This document shows, piece by piece, positions 26,104-37,100 of a stretch of DNA of 64,000 nucleotides (positions are counted from its first letter, which is position 1; the number at the start of each line of letters is the position of its first letter). Location: the NCBI RefSeq assembly GCF_001866055.1, contig NZ_MLQS01000017.1, positions 460,177-524,176 on the forward strand, read 5' to 3'. A program made the position numbers and the translations under genes. The notes under the pieces are model-generated. The model did not search any database. It was not told where the DNA came from and saw nothing but the letters and a program-made list of their open reading frames with translations. Source of the stretch: Anaerobacillus alkalidiazotrophicus. Lineage in GTDB: Bacteria; Bacillota; Bacilli; Bacillales_H; Anaerobacillaceae.

Positions 26104-26649
26104 CTATTGTCCAGTAAAGAAAACGAATGAGCAAAACACAACAATGATTGACGATACAGTCCCTAGAACTGCACCTATAATACAGTCAGTTGGATAATGT
26201 AGACCGAGATACATACGTGAAATTCCAACTAAAATGGCGATTGGTAAAAAGAAAATGCTCAACATTGGCATGTGAAGAGAAAAAACGATAGCTATAGAAA
26301 AAGCAGCCGTTGTATGACCGGAGGGGAATGAGTAATCTGTAAGTGGGTTTGAGCATAATGTAACGTTAGCTAATTTGTTATAAGGTCGCTCTCGGCAATA
26401 CATTTTTTTAATAATGTGAACGATGATATGACTTAAGGATAGGGAAATAAGGGCTTCAATAGCCCATGTCTGAACAACTTTTTCTGAAAAGATCATCACG
26501 ATAAGCAATGTAAGTATTGTAAATGTAGCTCCCCCTATATGGGTGATTTTAGGTAGGATATAGTCAAAAGCTCTACATCTTAATTTTGAATTTACGAAAT
26601 GAAAAAGCTGAGTATCATTTACAGAAATCCAATTTACAAATCGGTCCAA
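26104..26649 (-). CDS. PAP2-family membrane phosphatase
   Basis: Integral membrane phosphatase; relatives act on undecaprenyl pyrophosphate or phosphatidic acid/PGP. 181 residues from TTG 26649, seven bases after GGGAGGG. Five to six membrane helices. The three active-site motifs are KKMYCRERPY (C1), FPSGHTT (C2) and SRMYLGLHYPTD (C3). It is convergent with the hydrolase. A BcrC-like undecaprenyl-diphosphatase role is plausible but unproven. Confidence 0.85.
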   Translation of the reverse strand: MDRFVNWISVNDTQLFHFVNSKLRCRAFDYILPKITHIGGATFTILTLLIVMIFSEKVVQTWAIEALISLSLSHIIVHIIKKMYCRERPYNKLANVTLCSNPLTDYSFPSGHTTAAFSIAIVFSLHMPMLSIFFLPIAILVGISRMYLGLHYPTDCIIGAVLGTVSSIIVVFCSFVFFTGQ

Positions 26650-26851
26650 CGAATTTCCCTCCCAGTACAATTATTGTAGGTTTAAAGGTATTCACTACGC
26701 TTCCTTCTACTTCCTATCATAATACATAATTGTAAAGATCACGTTAGTGTCCTGTTGAGATTTTTGTTAAATCTTAATATGAGCTAAATATTATTTTCAT
26801 AATTATTTGTTAAGTTATAATTGAAACTACTAATTATGGGAGTGAGTGAAA

Positions 26852-28012
26852 ATGCGTATAGCTATATTTTCTGATACCTACGCCCCCGAAATTAATGGGG
26901 TTGCAAAAACTTTAAAGCGATACACGGACTATTTAGAAAAAAAGGGTATTGAATATAAGTTATTTGTTCCGGAAAGTAGTACAGCAGTTCCAACAGTCCC
27001 TCAAGTTCAACGTTTTACAAGTATTCCTTTCTTATTGTACCCTGAATGCCGAATAGCCCTTCCTAATCCAGTGCACATTAAGCAAACATTAGAAGAATTC
27101 AAGCCAACTCTTATTCATATCGCTACGCCATTTAACCTTGGCCTTTTTGGTCTTCATTATGGAAAAAAACACAATATTCCAATGGTAGCATCCTATCATA
27201 CGCATTTTGATGATTACCTAGAGTATTACCATTTAACCTTTTTGCAAAAATGGATTTGGAAATACATGGCATGGTTTCATGATTCTTTTGAAAAAGTTTA
27301 TGTACCTTCACAAAGTACGAAAGAAAAGCTGCTTAACCAAAAAATTCACAATAATATCGATATTTGGGGAAGAGGTGTAAATCATGATTTTTTTACACCG
27401 CTTAAACGAGCATCTGACATAAGAAAAAAATATAATATTAACGAGAAGAATGTTCTTCTCTATGTTGGGAGGATTGCTCCAGAAAAAGATGTTCATACTG
27501 TTTTAGAGACATTTCATGCATTACCAGAAAGGGTAAAAAAAGATACCCATCTGCTTATTGTTGGGGATGGTCCACTATTTAAGCAGTTATCTGAACAAAA
27601 ATATCCGAATATTACATGGACAGGATTTAAAAAAGGTGAGGAATTGGCAGAGATTTATGCTTCTAGTGATGTCTTTATCTTTCCTTCATCTACAGAAACA
27701 TTTGGAAATGTTGTATTAGAAGCACTTGCCTCTGGAATACCTGTTATTGGAGCGAACGAGGGAGGTATTCAACATCTTATTTCTCATGGAGAAACTGGCT
27801 TTTTATGCGGTAAGAAAAATGTAGAAGAATTTGTTTATCAAACTACAATTCTATTAGAGCAAGAATATTTACGTAATGAGTTTGCAGAAAATGCACGACG
27901 TTTTGCATTAACTCTTTCGTGGGATGAAATCTTTGACCAATTGATTAATAGCTATCAAGATATCATATATAAATCATGGCTTGCAAACAGCCGGAATAGA
28001 CATTATGCATAG
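26852..28012 (+). CDS. Family 4 glycosyltransferase
   Basis: GT-B fold retaining glycosyltransferase, 386 residues from ATG 26852 after GGGAGTGAGTG. N-terminal domain begins MRIAIFSDTYAPEINGVAKTL, a common start in mannosyl/glucosyl transferases acting on lipids. The C-terminal donor domain has YVGRIAPEKDV near residue 207, LIVGDGPL near 236, and the E-x7-E motif FPSSTETFGNVVLEALASG near 280. Acceptor unknown; glycolipid or cell-envelope glycan is likely. A terminator follows. Confidence 0.88.
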   Translation: MRIAIFSDTYAPEINGVAKTLKRYTDYLEKKGIEYKLFVPESSTAVPTVPQVQRFTSIPFLLYPECRIALPNPVHIKQTLEEFKPTLIHIATPFNLGLFGLHYGKKHNIPMVASYHTHFDDYLEYYHLTFLQKWIWKYMAWFHDSFEKVYVPSQSTKEKLLNQKIHNNIDIWGRGVNHDFFTPLKRASDIRKKYNINEKNVLLYVGRIAPEKDVHTVLETFHALPERVKKDTHLLIVGDGPLFKQLSEQKYPNITWTGFKKGEELAEIYASSDVFIFPSSTETFGNVVLEALASGIPVIGANEGGIQHLISHGETGFLCGKKNVEEFVYQTTILLEQEYLRNEFAENARRFALTLSWDEIFDQLINSYQDIIYKSWLANSRNRHYA

Positions 28013-28090
28013 ATAATTATTTGGATTAGACCATAACATATCGTACTATGCCAACATATTTTAGTAGATTGTTAATCGAATATTAATCAT

Positions 28091-28130
28091 AAAGTGATTT
28101 GCTCTAACCTTTAGAGTAAATCACTTTTTT
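28091..28130 (+). terminator. Terminator after glycosyltransferase gene
   Basis: AAAGTGATTTGCTCTAA pairs with TTAGAG-T-AAATCACTTT and ends in six T. The mobile-element relic begins within its T-run. Confidence 0.85.
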
Positions 28131-28180
28131 ACCCACTCTTAAAGGGCATTAAGACCCGCTATGATTGAAGTTCGCTTTAT
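28127..28180 (+). mobile_element. Relic of the TTTAT-flanked element, copy 3
   Basis: CCCACTCTTAAAGGGCATTAAGACCC matches the left end (given here in part) and is joined directly to TGATTGAAGTTCGCTTTAT, the right end. Both hairpins are gone. It landed in the T-run of a terminator. Confidence 0.65.
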
Positions 28181-28770
28181 AGTACGAAAAAGTAAGGTTA
28201 ATAGAGTATTATATGTAGCTCCATTTAGGTAATTATGAGTCACTCAAATGTTAAAAATATTAATATAAATTCAGTTTACTTAATCAATTTTACGATTACG
28301 AAAATATAATTATCAAACAATAACATTTACTTAATACTACCTCAAAGTTAATTGACTATTATTGTTTCAGGAGGAAAAAGGTGTTTACGAGAAGGTAAGG
28401 ACGCGTTTGTGTGTTGTATTTATACTATCCCGTGTAGCGTTAGTTGTGGTTGGTGGTGAAGATTAAGAAAAAAGTTAGGAAGCCCTCACCAAGTATTACT
28501 AGACTTCGAATGCATCAACTGATGTAAAAGAAGATTCACGTTCTGCTTGACTTTAAACTTACATATGCAATTTTTCCTACTGAGGATCAAGATGTTGAAA
28601 AAAACAGTCTATGAAATGGATCGGCGTTAGCTACCGCTTTTCTATTTTAAAGAATTTTACAATTAGATATTATGCCTGAGCGAATGTTGAATCCATTCAA
28701 ACGCTATTAACACTACTTTGTTAAATTATGAATGGTAAGCTTTGTGAAAACAAAATAGGAGGGGTTAGTA
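28181..28770. other. 590-bp region without an intact gene; possible gene remnant
   Basis: No open frame longer than about 50 codons. Around 28370 an AGGAGG precedes GTGTTTACG, but the frame stops after five codons; a second frame reads on for about 20 codons from 28392 and further fragments (for example FPTEDQDVEK near 28580) are broken by stops. Local GC is a little higher than in the flanks. This looks like a decayed gene, but I recognise no family. The tail holds the ribosome binding site of the HAD gene. Confidence 0.35.
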
Positions 28771-29565
28771 TTGTTAAACGTTAAAGCGATTGTTCTAGAC
28801 TTGGATGGTACTCTTTTAAAAAAGGATGATACGATATCTAGTAGAAATAAAGAGTTTTTAATGGAACAGAAAAAACAAGGAATAAAGATTATCTTAGCTA
28901 CGGGGCGTCCGATAAATATGACATTGAAATATCATGAGGAGTTACAACTAGATACGCCATTAATTTGTTTGAACGGCGCAGTCATTTTTGATCGACTGAA
29001 AGAAAATATTCTAGAGCAATCCGTTATTAGCCCGGTTGAAGCAACAATGGTTTTTGATACAGTTTCTGACCACTATGCTAAAGTTATGATTAGTCATACT
29101 TCAAAAGCTAACTATGAAATGATCAATCTAATCGGAGATAAAATAACAAATCATGGTCCAATAGAACCAAAAGGAATTTACCCTAATAAGTATGAACCAT
29201 TATTAAAATTATCTGTTCATTTTCAAAATGTGGCTTCAGCTTCTTATGCGTATACAAAACTTCTTTCTCACTTTGAAATCGCCAATTGGGGTGATAGTTT
29301 TGAAATTACGAAAAAGTCGATAACCAAATGGCATGCTCTGCAAAATGTCTTAAGCTCTTTTCAAATATTACCTCAAGAGGTAGTTGCTTTTGGTGATGGT
29401 CCAAATGATATTGAGATGTTAAAAAATGTTGGTTGCGGGGTTGCTATGGAGAATGGACGGTTTATGGTAAAGAAAGTAGCTAAATATGTAACTTTGGACC
29501 ACGAAAACGACGGAATTACCGAATTTTTTTGTAGGCAACTAACAAAATCAACTCTAATAATTTAA
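28771..29565 (+). CDS. HAD-superfamily phosphatase, Cof type
   Basis: Cytoplasmic sugar-phosphate or cofactor phosphatase, 264 residues, TTG start at 28771 after AGGAGGGG. Motif I LDLDGTLLKKD near residue 10 holds both catalytic aspartates; motif II is LATGRP near 49; motif III Lys falls in ITKKSITKWHAL near 183; motif IV is FGDGPNDIEML near 210. The C2 cap between motifs II and III assigns it to the Cof/IIB group. Substrate unknown. Confidence 0.88.
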   Translation: MLNVKAIVLDLDGTLLKKDDTISSRNKEFLMEQKKQGIKIILATGRPINMTLKYHEELQLDTPLICLNGAVIFDRLKENILEQSVISPVEATMVFDTVSDHYAKVMISHTSKANYEMINLIGDKITNHGPIEPKGIYPNKYEPLLKLSVHFQNVASASYAYTKLLSHFEIANWGDSFEITKKSITKWHALQNVLSSFQILPQEVVAFGDGPNDIEMLKNVGCGVAMENGRFMVKKVAKYVTLDHENDGITEFFCRQLTKSTLII

Positions 29566-29574
29566 AAAACTTTG

Positions 29575-29613
29575 AAAAAGGCGATCTGACAATATCTGTT
29601 ATCGTCTTTTTTT
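29575..29613 (+). terminator. Terminator after HAD gene
   Basis: AAAAGGCGAT and ATCGTCTTTT (one G-U) with inner GACA/TGTT pairing, then TTT. Confidence 0.7.
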
Positions 29614-29635
29614 CATTTAAAAGGAGTTCGTTTAA

Positions 29636-30889
29636 TTGAGTAAATACATCGGGAAAAATAGCAGTGACCAATCTATCATTGCTGTTTCATTAGTAACTGC
29701 ACTATGTTTAATAGGAGATTCTATGCTTTATATTGCTTTACCAATCTATTATAAAGAAGTTGGTTTACAATCACTTTGGGAAGTTGGATTAATATTATCA
29801 TTAAATCGTCTTATAAGGATTCCAGTTAACCCTTTTATTGGCTTAGCATATCGCAAGATCACTTTAAAGTTTGGATTAATGATTGCTGTATTTTTAGCTG
29901 TAGTGACAACGATAGGGTACGGAGTTGGTTATGGACTGATAATTTGGATTATCCTACGGTGTTTATGGGGAGTTTCTTGGGCATTTTTAAGGTTAGGAGG
30001 CTTATTCGCTGTTGCAGAATGCTCCACAAATTCAAATCGTGGAAGATTGATGGGACTTTATAATGGTCTTTACAGACTTGGAAGTTTATTTGGTATGTTA
30101 GTTGGAGGTATTTTAGTAAGCTATTTAGGTTTAAAAGTAGTGGGTATTGCCTTCGGTGCACTGATGATTTTGGGTTTTCCACTAATCGCTTGGTTAGTTC
30201 CTAGGAAACATGTAGAAAGAGAGAGAAAAGTATCAACCAATACGTCTATTACTAGACTGTTTAATAAATCAGTAATCTTAGTTGTTATTAGTGGTTTATT
30301 ACTTGCTTTCATTATTCAAGGATTGTTTGTCTCTACATTAAGTCTTGTTATGCTAAAGCATTATAGTCATCAAGTTCAAATCATTGGAATGACAATAGGG
30401 GTAACGTCATTAGCAGGGATTGTTCAAGGAATTCGTTGGGCATGGGAGCCATTTGTAGCATTGAAGTTTGGTCAACTTTCAGATGGAAAAGATGGTAGGT
30501 TACCATTATTTATCATGTTCTTAACTTCAGCAGCTATTTGTTTAGCCCTAATTCCTATATCGATGCCTCTTTATATTTGGATCATCATAACTATTTTCTT
30601 CATGTTATCAACGACAATCATCACAACACTTGTTGATGCTTTAGCTACTGATGTTGGAAAAACATCTGATATTAACATAGTGATGACGTATTACACTGTT
30701 TTTTTAGATGTAGGTGCTGCTTTAGGGCCAATCATCGCATATTTAATCATTAGCTTTGGGAATGGGCTGAATTTTTCATATTATATAGGGGCTCTCATCT
30801 TTTTAATCGTAGCAGCCATATGGTTAAGAGAGTACAAAGCAATAGTTAAAGAGCAGCGAAGACAACCGAACTCTTCTGTTATTCATTAA
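29636..30889 (+). CDS. Major facilitator superfamily transporter
   Basis: 417 residues with about 12 hydrophobic segments and a mid-protein hydrophilic loop (VPRKHVERERKVSTN, about 190-205) that divides two six-helix halves. TTG start at 29636 after AAAAGGAG. Loop motif RGRLMGLYNGLYRLGS near residue 133 is drug/proton-antiporter-like. The substrate is not predictable. It is not adjacent to an obvious regulator. Confidence 0.82.
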   Translation: MSKYIGKNSSDQSIIAVSLVTALCLIGDSMLYIALPIYYKEVGLQSLWEVGLILSLNRLIRIPVNPFIGLAYRKITLKFGLMIAVFLAVVTTIGYGVGYGLIIWIILRCLWGVSWAFLRLGGLFAVAECSTNSNRGRLMGLYNGLYRLGSLFGMLVGGILVSYLGLKVVGIAFGALMILGFPLIAWLVPRKHVERERKVSTNTSITRLFNKSVILVVISGLLLAFIIQGLFVSTLSLVMLKHYSHQVQIIGMTIGVTSLAGIVQGIRWAWEPFVALKFGQLSDGKDGRLPLFIMFLTSAAICLALIPISMPLYIWIIITIFFMLSTTIITTLVDALATDVGKTSDINIVMTYYTVFLDVGAALGPIIAYLIISFGNGLNFSYYIGALIFLIVAAIWLREYKAIVKEQRRQPNSSVIH

Positions 30890-30904
30890 ACATACAGTAT
30901 CCGA

Positions 30905-31010
30905 CAGTCACTTACGCTTCTTTATACGGAGCCCACCATTTTGGTCTGTGTTATACAAAGGGGGAAGTGCCTTTGAACTGGTAGGTGCAGACGCTAGACA
31001 ACTTTCTAAC
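30905..31010. repeat. Decayed copy of the GC-rich intergenic repeat, reverse orientation
   Basis: Read on the minus strand, GTTGTCTAGCGTCTGC and CCTACCAGTTC resemble the left end of the element at 16546 (CTGTCTAGCGCAAGC, CCTACGAGCTC). The right portion (AAGAAGCGTAAGTGACTGTC) is weakly similar. GC content is above the flanks. Confidence is limited because the similarity is partial. Confidence 0.4.
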
Positions 31011-31161
31011 TTCAGAAAAAATATATTTTCTTATCTCTAAAAAGAAACGTACGTTCTTTAATTTTGGTATAATTAAGTATAGGAGAAATAGAAATATAAT
31101 TTTAAACATTTGGAAATTATTAGTATAATGAGTTTGGACATGAATGAAAAGGAGTGAGAAA

Positions 31162-34110
31162 ATGCTAGTAGTTAAATATTCAGATTTAAAAGATGTAGCT
31201 AAAACAGATCGACTTACGAAAAGTTTTCAAAGACAAAAAGAAGTAGGGAAACCTATTTATTACATACTACCTTCTAATAAATGGCTTCAGGCTGCACGTA
31301 AACGCAAGGCTGGCATGGCCTTTAAAACGTTTGATGATCTCGCTGATTTATTATTAAAAAAAGCCAATATTAAGTATTTTCCTGTGTCAGAAAGTGAACG
31401 AACGATTTTTTTTCAAGAATTGATGTCAAATGATAAAAACCGTTTTTTAAATAATCCTCAAGAATTACGACATAAGGCCAAAGCCATCGCCGAGACATAT
31501 GGTCAGTTAAAACGTATTGGGTTAACTTTAGAAAATCTACCTACTCAATTTAGACAAATGGAACCGATTTTTAGAGAATATGAGACAGAATGGGTGAAGA
31601 AGAAACGTCTATTAGACCCTGAGCATCGTATTCATGAAGCGGTTTCATTACCAATGAATCAAGAATTAAACCTAGGTGGAATTGTCATTGATGGTTATCT
31701 TGATTTTAGTACACTGCAATATATGGTGATTGCTTATTTTGTCTCATTGGGTATAGACATTACAGTGTATCTTCCTAGAATACAAGGAGCAGAAATTGTT
31801 GAAGGTACTGAAAAACAGCTTAAAAAACTAGGCTTTACTGTAGATAAAGAAGAAATTAGGCAAATTATGATAACTAAGTCAAATGTAGAGGTGAAATCAG
31901 CCACAACTATGGAAGAAGAAATTTACGGTGTATTACATGAAATTTCTGAAAAAAGCCAGGTAACACCACTTACTGATATAGGGATTGTACTCGCCGACGA
32001 AAGCGGTTATCAAGAAAAGCTGATTAAAGCAGCTGAAAAAAAGCAGATCCCGTTAAAGGTACCAGTTAAGAAAAAGGTTAAAGATACACAGTTTATTCAG
32101 TTTATTTACAAATCTTTATTAAAGCACAATGGAAGATTTATAAACCGATGGGATACCCTTGATCTAGTAGATACGATGCTTAGACTTCATTTCTATAAAA
32201 GTATAAATTATATGAACAAAAAGAAAAATTATATCGAAATTGGATTTTTACCAGAAGATGAAAAAAAACAAGTAGAAGCATTTATAAATTTTCGAAAAAC
32301 AATTCCTAAAAAAACTAGTGTTATAACGTACTTATCTTCATTAAAGGAATTATTGGTTAATAGTGACTTTACATGTTCTTGGAAAAAACAAATCCTTGAA
32401 GAAAAAAACACAGAGAAACTTCTGCAAATTCGCCTTGAGTGGAAGGCGTATGATTATCTTGTCATGCTAGTGACTAGAAAAATCGAAATGTTAAAACAAC
32501 AAGGTCTCGAAGATTTACAAGTTCATTATCATATTTTTGTTGATTGGCTTTATGAAGGGATTCAAGGTGGAAGTATTTTCGTAGAAAGAACTCCAGTTAC
32601 TGGAATTCAACTTTATTCATTTAGAGATGTAGGGTTATTCGAAGGAAAAAGTCTATATGTTTTAGGAATGAATGAAGGTACATTTCCAAAAGGCCACAAA
32701 CTGTCGGGTTATTTTCAAGAAAGCGATTTAAAAAATCTCCCTGTTCCGTATGCTAGCCCAACAAAAAAGTTATTTCGACAAAAGGATGACACCTTTTTCA
32801 AACAGTTATTTGAGTTAGCTGATGAACTATCTTTTTCATATGTTGTAGGAGTTGATCCACATAACCCGATATTACCTTCGGGGTACCTTGAAGCGTGGAA
32901 GGATCAAATTCAGGATCGAAAATATAGTGCCGCAAATCGTTATACTGAGAAGGTGAGTGACTCTCAAAATGATTATGAGGAAAAAATGGCCTACCATGTT
33001 GGGGTAGGAAAATTAGTCCACCATCTTCCAGAATCATTAGAACGAATGGTTGCAAAATTAAGTGAGCTTGAGGGTGGGATAGAAAAAGTGTCCCCTTATT
33101 GGGAAGAAAGATTAAAACGAGACAAGCTTTCTGTTACAATGCTTGAAAGCTATGCCATGTGTCCTTTTAAATATGCTCTTGAGAGAATATTAAAAATTAA
33201 GGAGCCTGTGGAAAAACAAACGATACTTGATTTTCGTGATGTAGGTTCAATGTTACATGACATTATTGAAAAATTTTATAAGCAATTAAACTTAATTGGA
33301 AAACCATTTTCTGCTTTTACTGAGGAGATGAAGGAAACAGCTGAGACGTTTTTACTAGATATATTTGAAGAAGAGTGGTCTATTGTCGAAGCAAATCATC
33401 TAGACTTCTCGAAGCTTCAGCTTTCAATTGAAAAAGAAGAATGGTTGAAAAAATTAAAAAAATGGTGGCTTGCTGAAAGACACCACTTTTGGGAAAATAA
33501 GCAACTTCAATCGATGCACTTATTTCGTTTAGAAGAAGCAGTTGAACTAGATATAAAGCTAGACGATGACACAACCATTACAATGTCAGGAAAAGTCGAT
33601 CGGGTCGATATTGATGATCATGGTTTTGTTATTTATGACTATAAATCAGGTTTTGCTTCTTTAAACTTTATGAAAGAAGTGCGTCCAGGGTTAAAACTGC
33701 AATTACCTCTTTATTTAGTTGCAATGGAAAAGCGCCTTGCAAATGGTCATTATCAAATTGATTTAACGGAATGTTTTGAAAGCCTACCAGAAAATTTAAC
33801 TGCTCATGGTGCATCTTACATTTCCCTTAGAGAACCATTAAAGCGTGCTGGAAATAGTGTTTGGCGCGAGGAACATTTTCGCAAGAATAGTCCGTTTTCC
33901 GTTAATTCTTATGCGACTAAGGAAGAAACGTTGGAAGCAGAAGCTCTACTTGCTAAATATGAGTTGAAACAACGAATAAAAGAACTTTGGCAAGGAAGTA
34001 GTCATGACTTCTCAGTAAGGCCTTTAAAATGCATTAGCAGTTGTGCTTATCGACCGGTTTGTCGTGTTACTCAAGATCAAATTGAAGAAGGGGAGGGGGA
34101 ATTTAAATGA
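31162..34110 (+). CDS. AddB-like PD-(D/E)XK nuclease subunit without Walker A
   Basis: 982 residues from ATG 31162, eight bases after AAAGGAGTGA. Resembles the AddB subunit of the AddAB helicase-nuclease: the mid-region SFRDVGLFEGKSLYVLGMNEGTFPK is typical, and the C-terminal RecB-like nuclease domain has GKVDRVDI and YDYKSG (about 815-840). Four cysteines (AMCPFKY near 675, then C-x3-C-x5-C near 960) fit the AddB iron-sulfur staple. It is shorter than B. subtilis AddB (about 1,166) and, unlike it, lacks a GxxGxGKT motif at the N-terminus. Its stop overlaps the next gene's ATG, so the two subunits are coupled. Confidence 0.8.
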   Translation: MLVVKYSDLKDVAKTDRLTKSFQRQKEVGKPIYYILPSNKWLQAARKRKAGMAFKTFDDLADLLLKKANIKYFPVSESERTIFFQELMSNDKNRFLNNPQELRHKAKAIAETYGQLKRIGLTLENLPTQFRQMEPIFREYETEWVKKKRLLDPEHRIHEAVSLPMNQELNLGGIVIDGYLDFSTLQYMVIAYFVSLGIDITVYLPRIQGAEIVEGTEKQLKKLGFTVDKEEIRQIMITKSNVEVKSATTMEEEIYGVLHEISEKSQVTPLTDIGIVLADESGYQEKLIKAAEKKQIPLKVPVKKKVKDTQFIQFIYKSLLKHNGRFINRWDTLDLVDTMLRLHFYKSINYMNKKKNYIEIGFLPEDEKKQVEAFINFRKTIPKKTSVITYLSSLKELLVNSDFTCSWKKQILEEKNTEKLLQIRLEWKAYDYLVMLVTRKIEMLKQQGLEDLQVHYHIFVDWLYEGIQGGSIFVERTPVTGIQLYSFRDVGLFEGKSLYVLGMNEGTFPKGHKLSGYFQESDLKNLPVPYASPTKKLFRQKDDTFFKQLFELADELSFSYVVGVDPHNPILPSGYLEAWKDQIQDRKYSAANRYTEKVSDSQNDYEEKMAYHVGVGKLVHHLPESLERMVAKLSELEGGIEKVSPYWEERLKRDKLSVTMLESYAMCPFKYALERILKIKEPVEKQTILDFRDVGSMLHDIIEKFYKQLNLIGKPFSAFTEEMKETAETFLLDIFEEEWSIVEANHLDFSKLQLSIEKEEWLKKLKKWWLAERHHFWENKQLQSMHLFRLEEAVELDIKLDDDTTITMSGKVDRVDIDDHGFVIYDYKSGFASLNFMKEVRPGLKLQLPLYLVAMEKRLANGHYQIDLTECFESLPENLTAHGASYISLREPLKRAGNSVWREEHFRKNSPFSVNSYATKEETLEAEALLAKYELKQRIKELWQGSSHDFSVRPLKCISSCAYRPVCRVTQDQIEEGEGEFK

Positions 34111-37100
34111 ATTTTAACGAAGAGCAAAAAGCCGCTATATATAGTGAAAAACCACTAGTCGTTATTTCTGCTGGGGCTGGTTCTGGTAAAACACGTGTAT
34201 TGACGGAACGATTTGTATATATATGTGAAGAAAAATTAAAGGAACGTCTTGGTAAGAAAAATAAATCACCGATAGGAGCTACGGTTGAGGAAATTGTAGC
34301 CATTACATTTACTGAAAAAGCAGCACGTGAAATGAAGGACCGTATTCGTGGACGTATAGAGGAGATACGCCAAAATGTACATGAACGTTATGATGCGAGT
34401 GAACATGAGTTTGCAAGAAATTTCTGGCAGGAACAAAAGGATGCGTTAGATGGCGCCCTTATAACTACATTTCATAGTTTTTGTCACAAACTTCTTGGAG
34501 AATATGCGTTTCTTGCAGATGTCCCTCCTAAGTTTACTGTGTTAGATGATGTTGGGGCTAAGTTGATTCAAATTGACATATTTGATGAAATGTTTGATTC
34601 GCCAGAGTATCATCGTAAATGGCGACCGCTGTACAACTTTTATACTCGTGGACAACTGAAAGAAGCTATTAAAGCAGTGTATAGTCAGATGAAGGAAATC
34701 ATTACTTCAGTAGAGTCTATCGAATCATTTTTCGATTCCGAAACCATTGTAAAGCTTCAGTTACAATCGATAGAAAGTGATCGTAAATTTGTATTAACGA
34801 ATTTTTATAAAGAAGCACGCCCGCATGTGATGGAACTTGATGACAGTGATAAGGCCTCAAAGAAAATTACGGAACACTTTTCTGAAGTAACCGATCTTTC
34901 GTTTGAAAATCCAGCTGTTCTATATGAGGCATTAGAAGAAGCACTTCCGAAAAAAGTAAATAAAAAATGGCAAGAAACAAATCCACCATTATATGATTTG
35001 TTTGAGTATTTATATAAACCTTTAAAAGAGACGTGGAAAAAATTAAAAGGACCATCAAGTGTTGACATTAAAGAGATTAAAGAAATTATTAACCTTTTTG
35101 TCCAAGTGCTTCAAGTGTTCCACGAAAAGTATGATGAGGCGAAACGAGAACGAGCAGCAATGGATTTTTCTGATCTACAGCAAAAGGCAATTACTCTTTT
35201 AGAAAAGAAAGAAGTTCAGGATGATTGCCGAAAGAAGTATCGTCATATGATGATTGATGAAGCCCAAGACACGAACCAACTGCAAATGAATATGTTAACG
35301 TTTATCCAACCGAAATATAGATTTATAGTTGGTGATGGAAAGCAGTCTATTTACCGATTTCGTGGAGCAGATGTTAGCTTGATGAATGAACTTGTAGATT
35401 TCTCAAAGAAAGATCTTAATAGCGATTTTATAAATATGAGTACGAACTATCGTACATGTGAGAGTATTATTGACTTTGTAAACATTGCGTTTAATGAAAT
35501 AATGGGGGCAGAAAAGTCAGAATTGGACCCGTTGTATAAAATTCATTACACGAATATTAATAGTCATCGCAACGGGATAGAAGAACAAAAATGTCGTGTT
35601 GAACTTATAACAATCCCTAAAAAAGATGAACCAAAAGAAGGCATAGAAGGTCAAGCAGAGCAACCGGATGATGAACAATCAGAATTTGAAGTTATTGCGA
35701 ACCGTATGCTTGAAATAATGGAAGAAGGCCAATCAATTGTCTCTGACAAAGACGCTTGGCGAACGCCTTCTTGGAGCGATTTCGCTATCTTAATACAAAC
35801 AAGAACAAAGTTATCAAAATTAGAGCGTTCGTTAAAGCAAAAGGGAATTCCATATGTAGTTTATGGTGGGATCGGCTTTTATGAAAAACAAGAAATTCGA
35901 GATATGCTTACCCTTCTCAATTGGTTAAATAGACCGTGGGAATCGCTTTATATATTATCGTTACTAAGAAGCCCGCTTTTTGGTGTTTCGGTTGAAGACT
36001 TCTTATCGATTGATGAGTGTTTAGAGGAAGATATTCCTTTGGCGACCTTTATATACGAAGGGTTATTTGATAACGATGTAAATATCGGTGAAGAGCTTAA
36101 GAGCACATTAACTAAGCTTAAACAGTTTTATGAAGATTGGGTTCCTTATCGTCCTCAAGTTTCAACCCGCGAATATTTTGAAGATCTTTTCTTGAAATCG
36201 GGCTTAAAAAAAATGTTATTATTACAAAAAAATAATTTGCAACAAATTAAAAATGTTGAAAAACTGATCGATGTTTTAGCTCAGTTTCAAACAGCTTCTT
36301 TAGATGAATTGTTAAAACAAGTGAAACAATTAGCAGACTTATCGGATAAAGAAGGTGAAGCAGAAGTAGAGTTAGCAGAAGGAAATATGGTCCATATTAT
36401 GACTGTACATGCTTCTAAAGGGTTAGAATTTCCAATTGTCTTTTTACCAGATTTAGCTAAAGGTCCAAGAGGAGATTCAGGAAATATCCGTTTTGATAAA
36501 GATGTAAGGATCGTTTTACAGTATGAGAAGGAAAAAGAAAATGAACCATTAAAAAAACCTGATAAAAAATATTCTCCATCATTTGAAAGAATTAAAGAAA
36601 AGACAAAGGATCAAGCGATTGAAGAATCAAAGCGATTATTTTATGTTGCTACTACTAGGGCAAAAGATTATCTAGTATTGTCTACAGTGGATAAACCGAC
36701 TAAAGACTCATGGTATGACATGCTACTTAAGGCGATGGAACAAAACACGAGTTTAGAAAATCGTATAAAGCAAACTTCTAATGTACCTGACTATGAAGAG
36801 TGGCAAGAAAAAGGGCAAGAATATGAACCACCGCTAATTCAAAACAGAAATAAGGTACTACCTAGTTTTTCAGTTTCAGAAATCATGACATATATGAATG
36901 ACCCGATAAAATATTATTATAAATACATTGTGAAAATTGAAGATGAGTGGTTAGTTGAACAGGAGGAATTACCGAAGTTTGTAGAAGAAAAAGAATTTGT
37001 CTCAGGTGCAAAACTTGGTACGATTGTTCACCGCGCATGTGAACTTTTAGATAACGGATACTCTCTTGAAGAAGCACAGGAAGAAGCGCTAGCTTTACTC

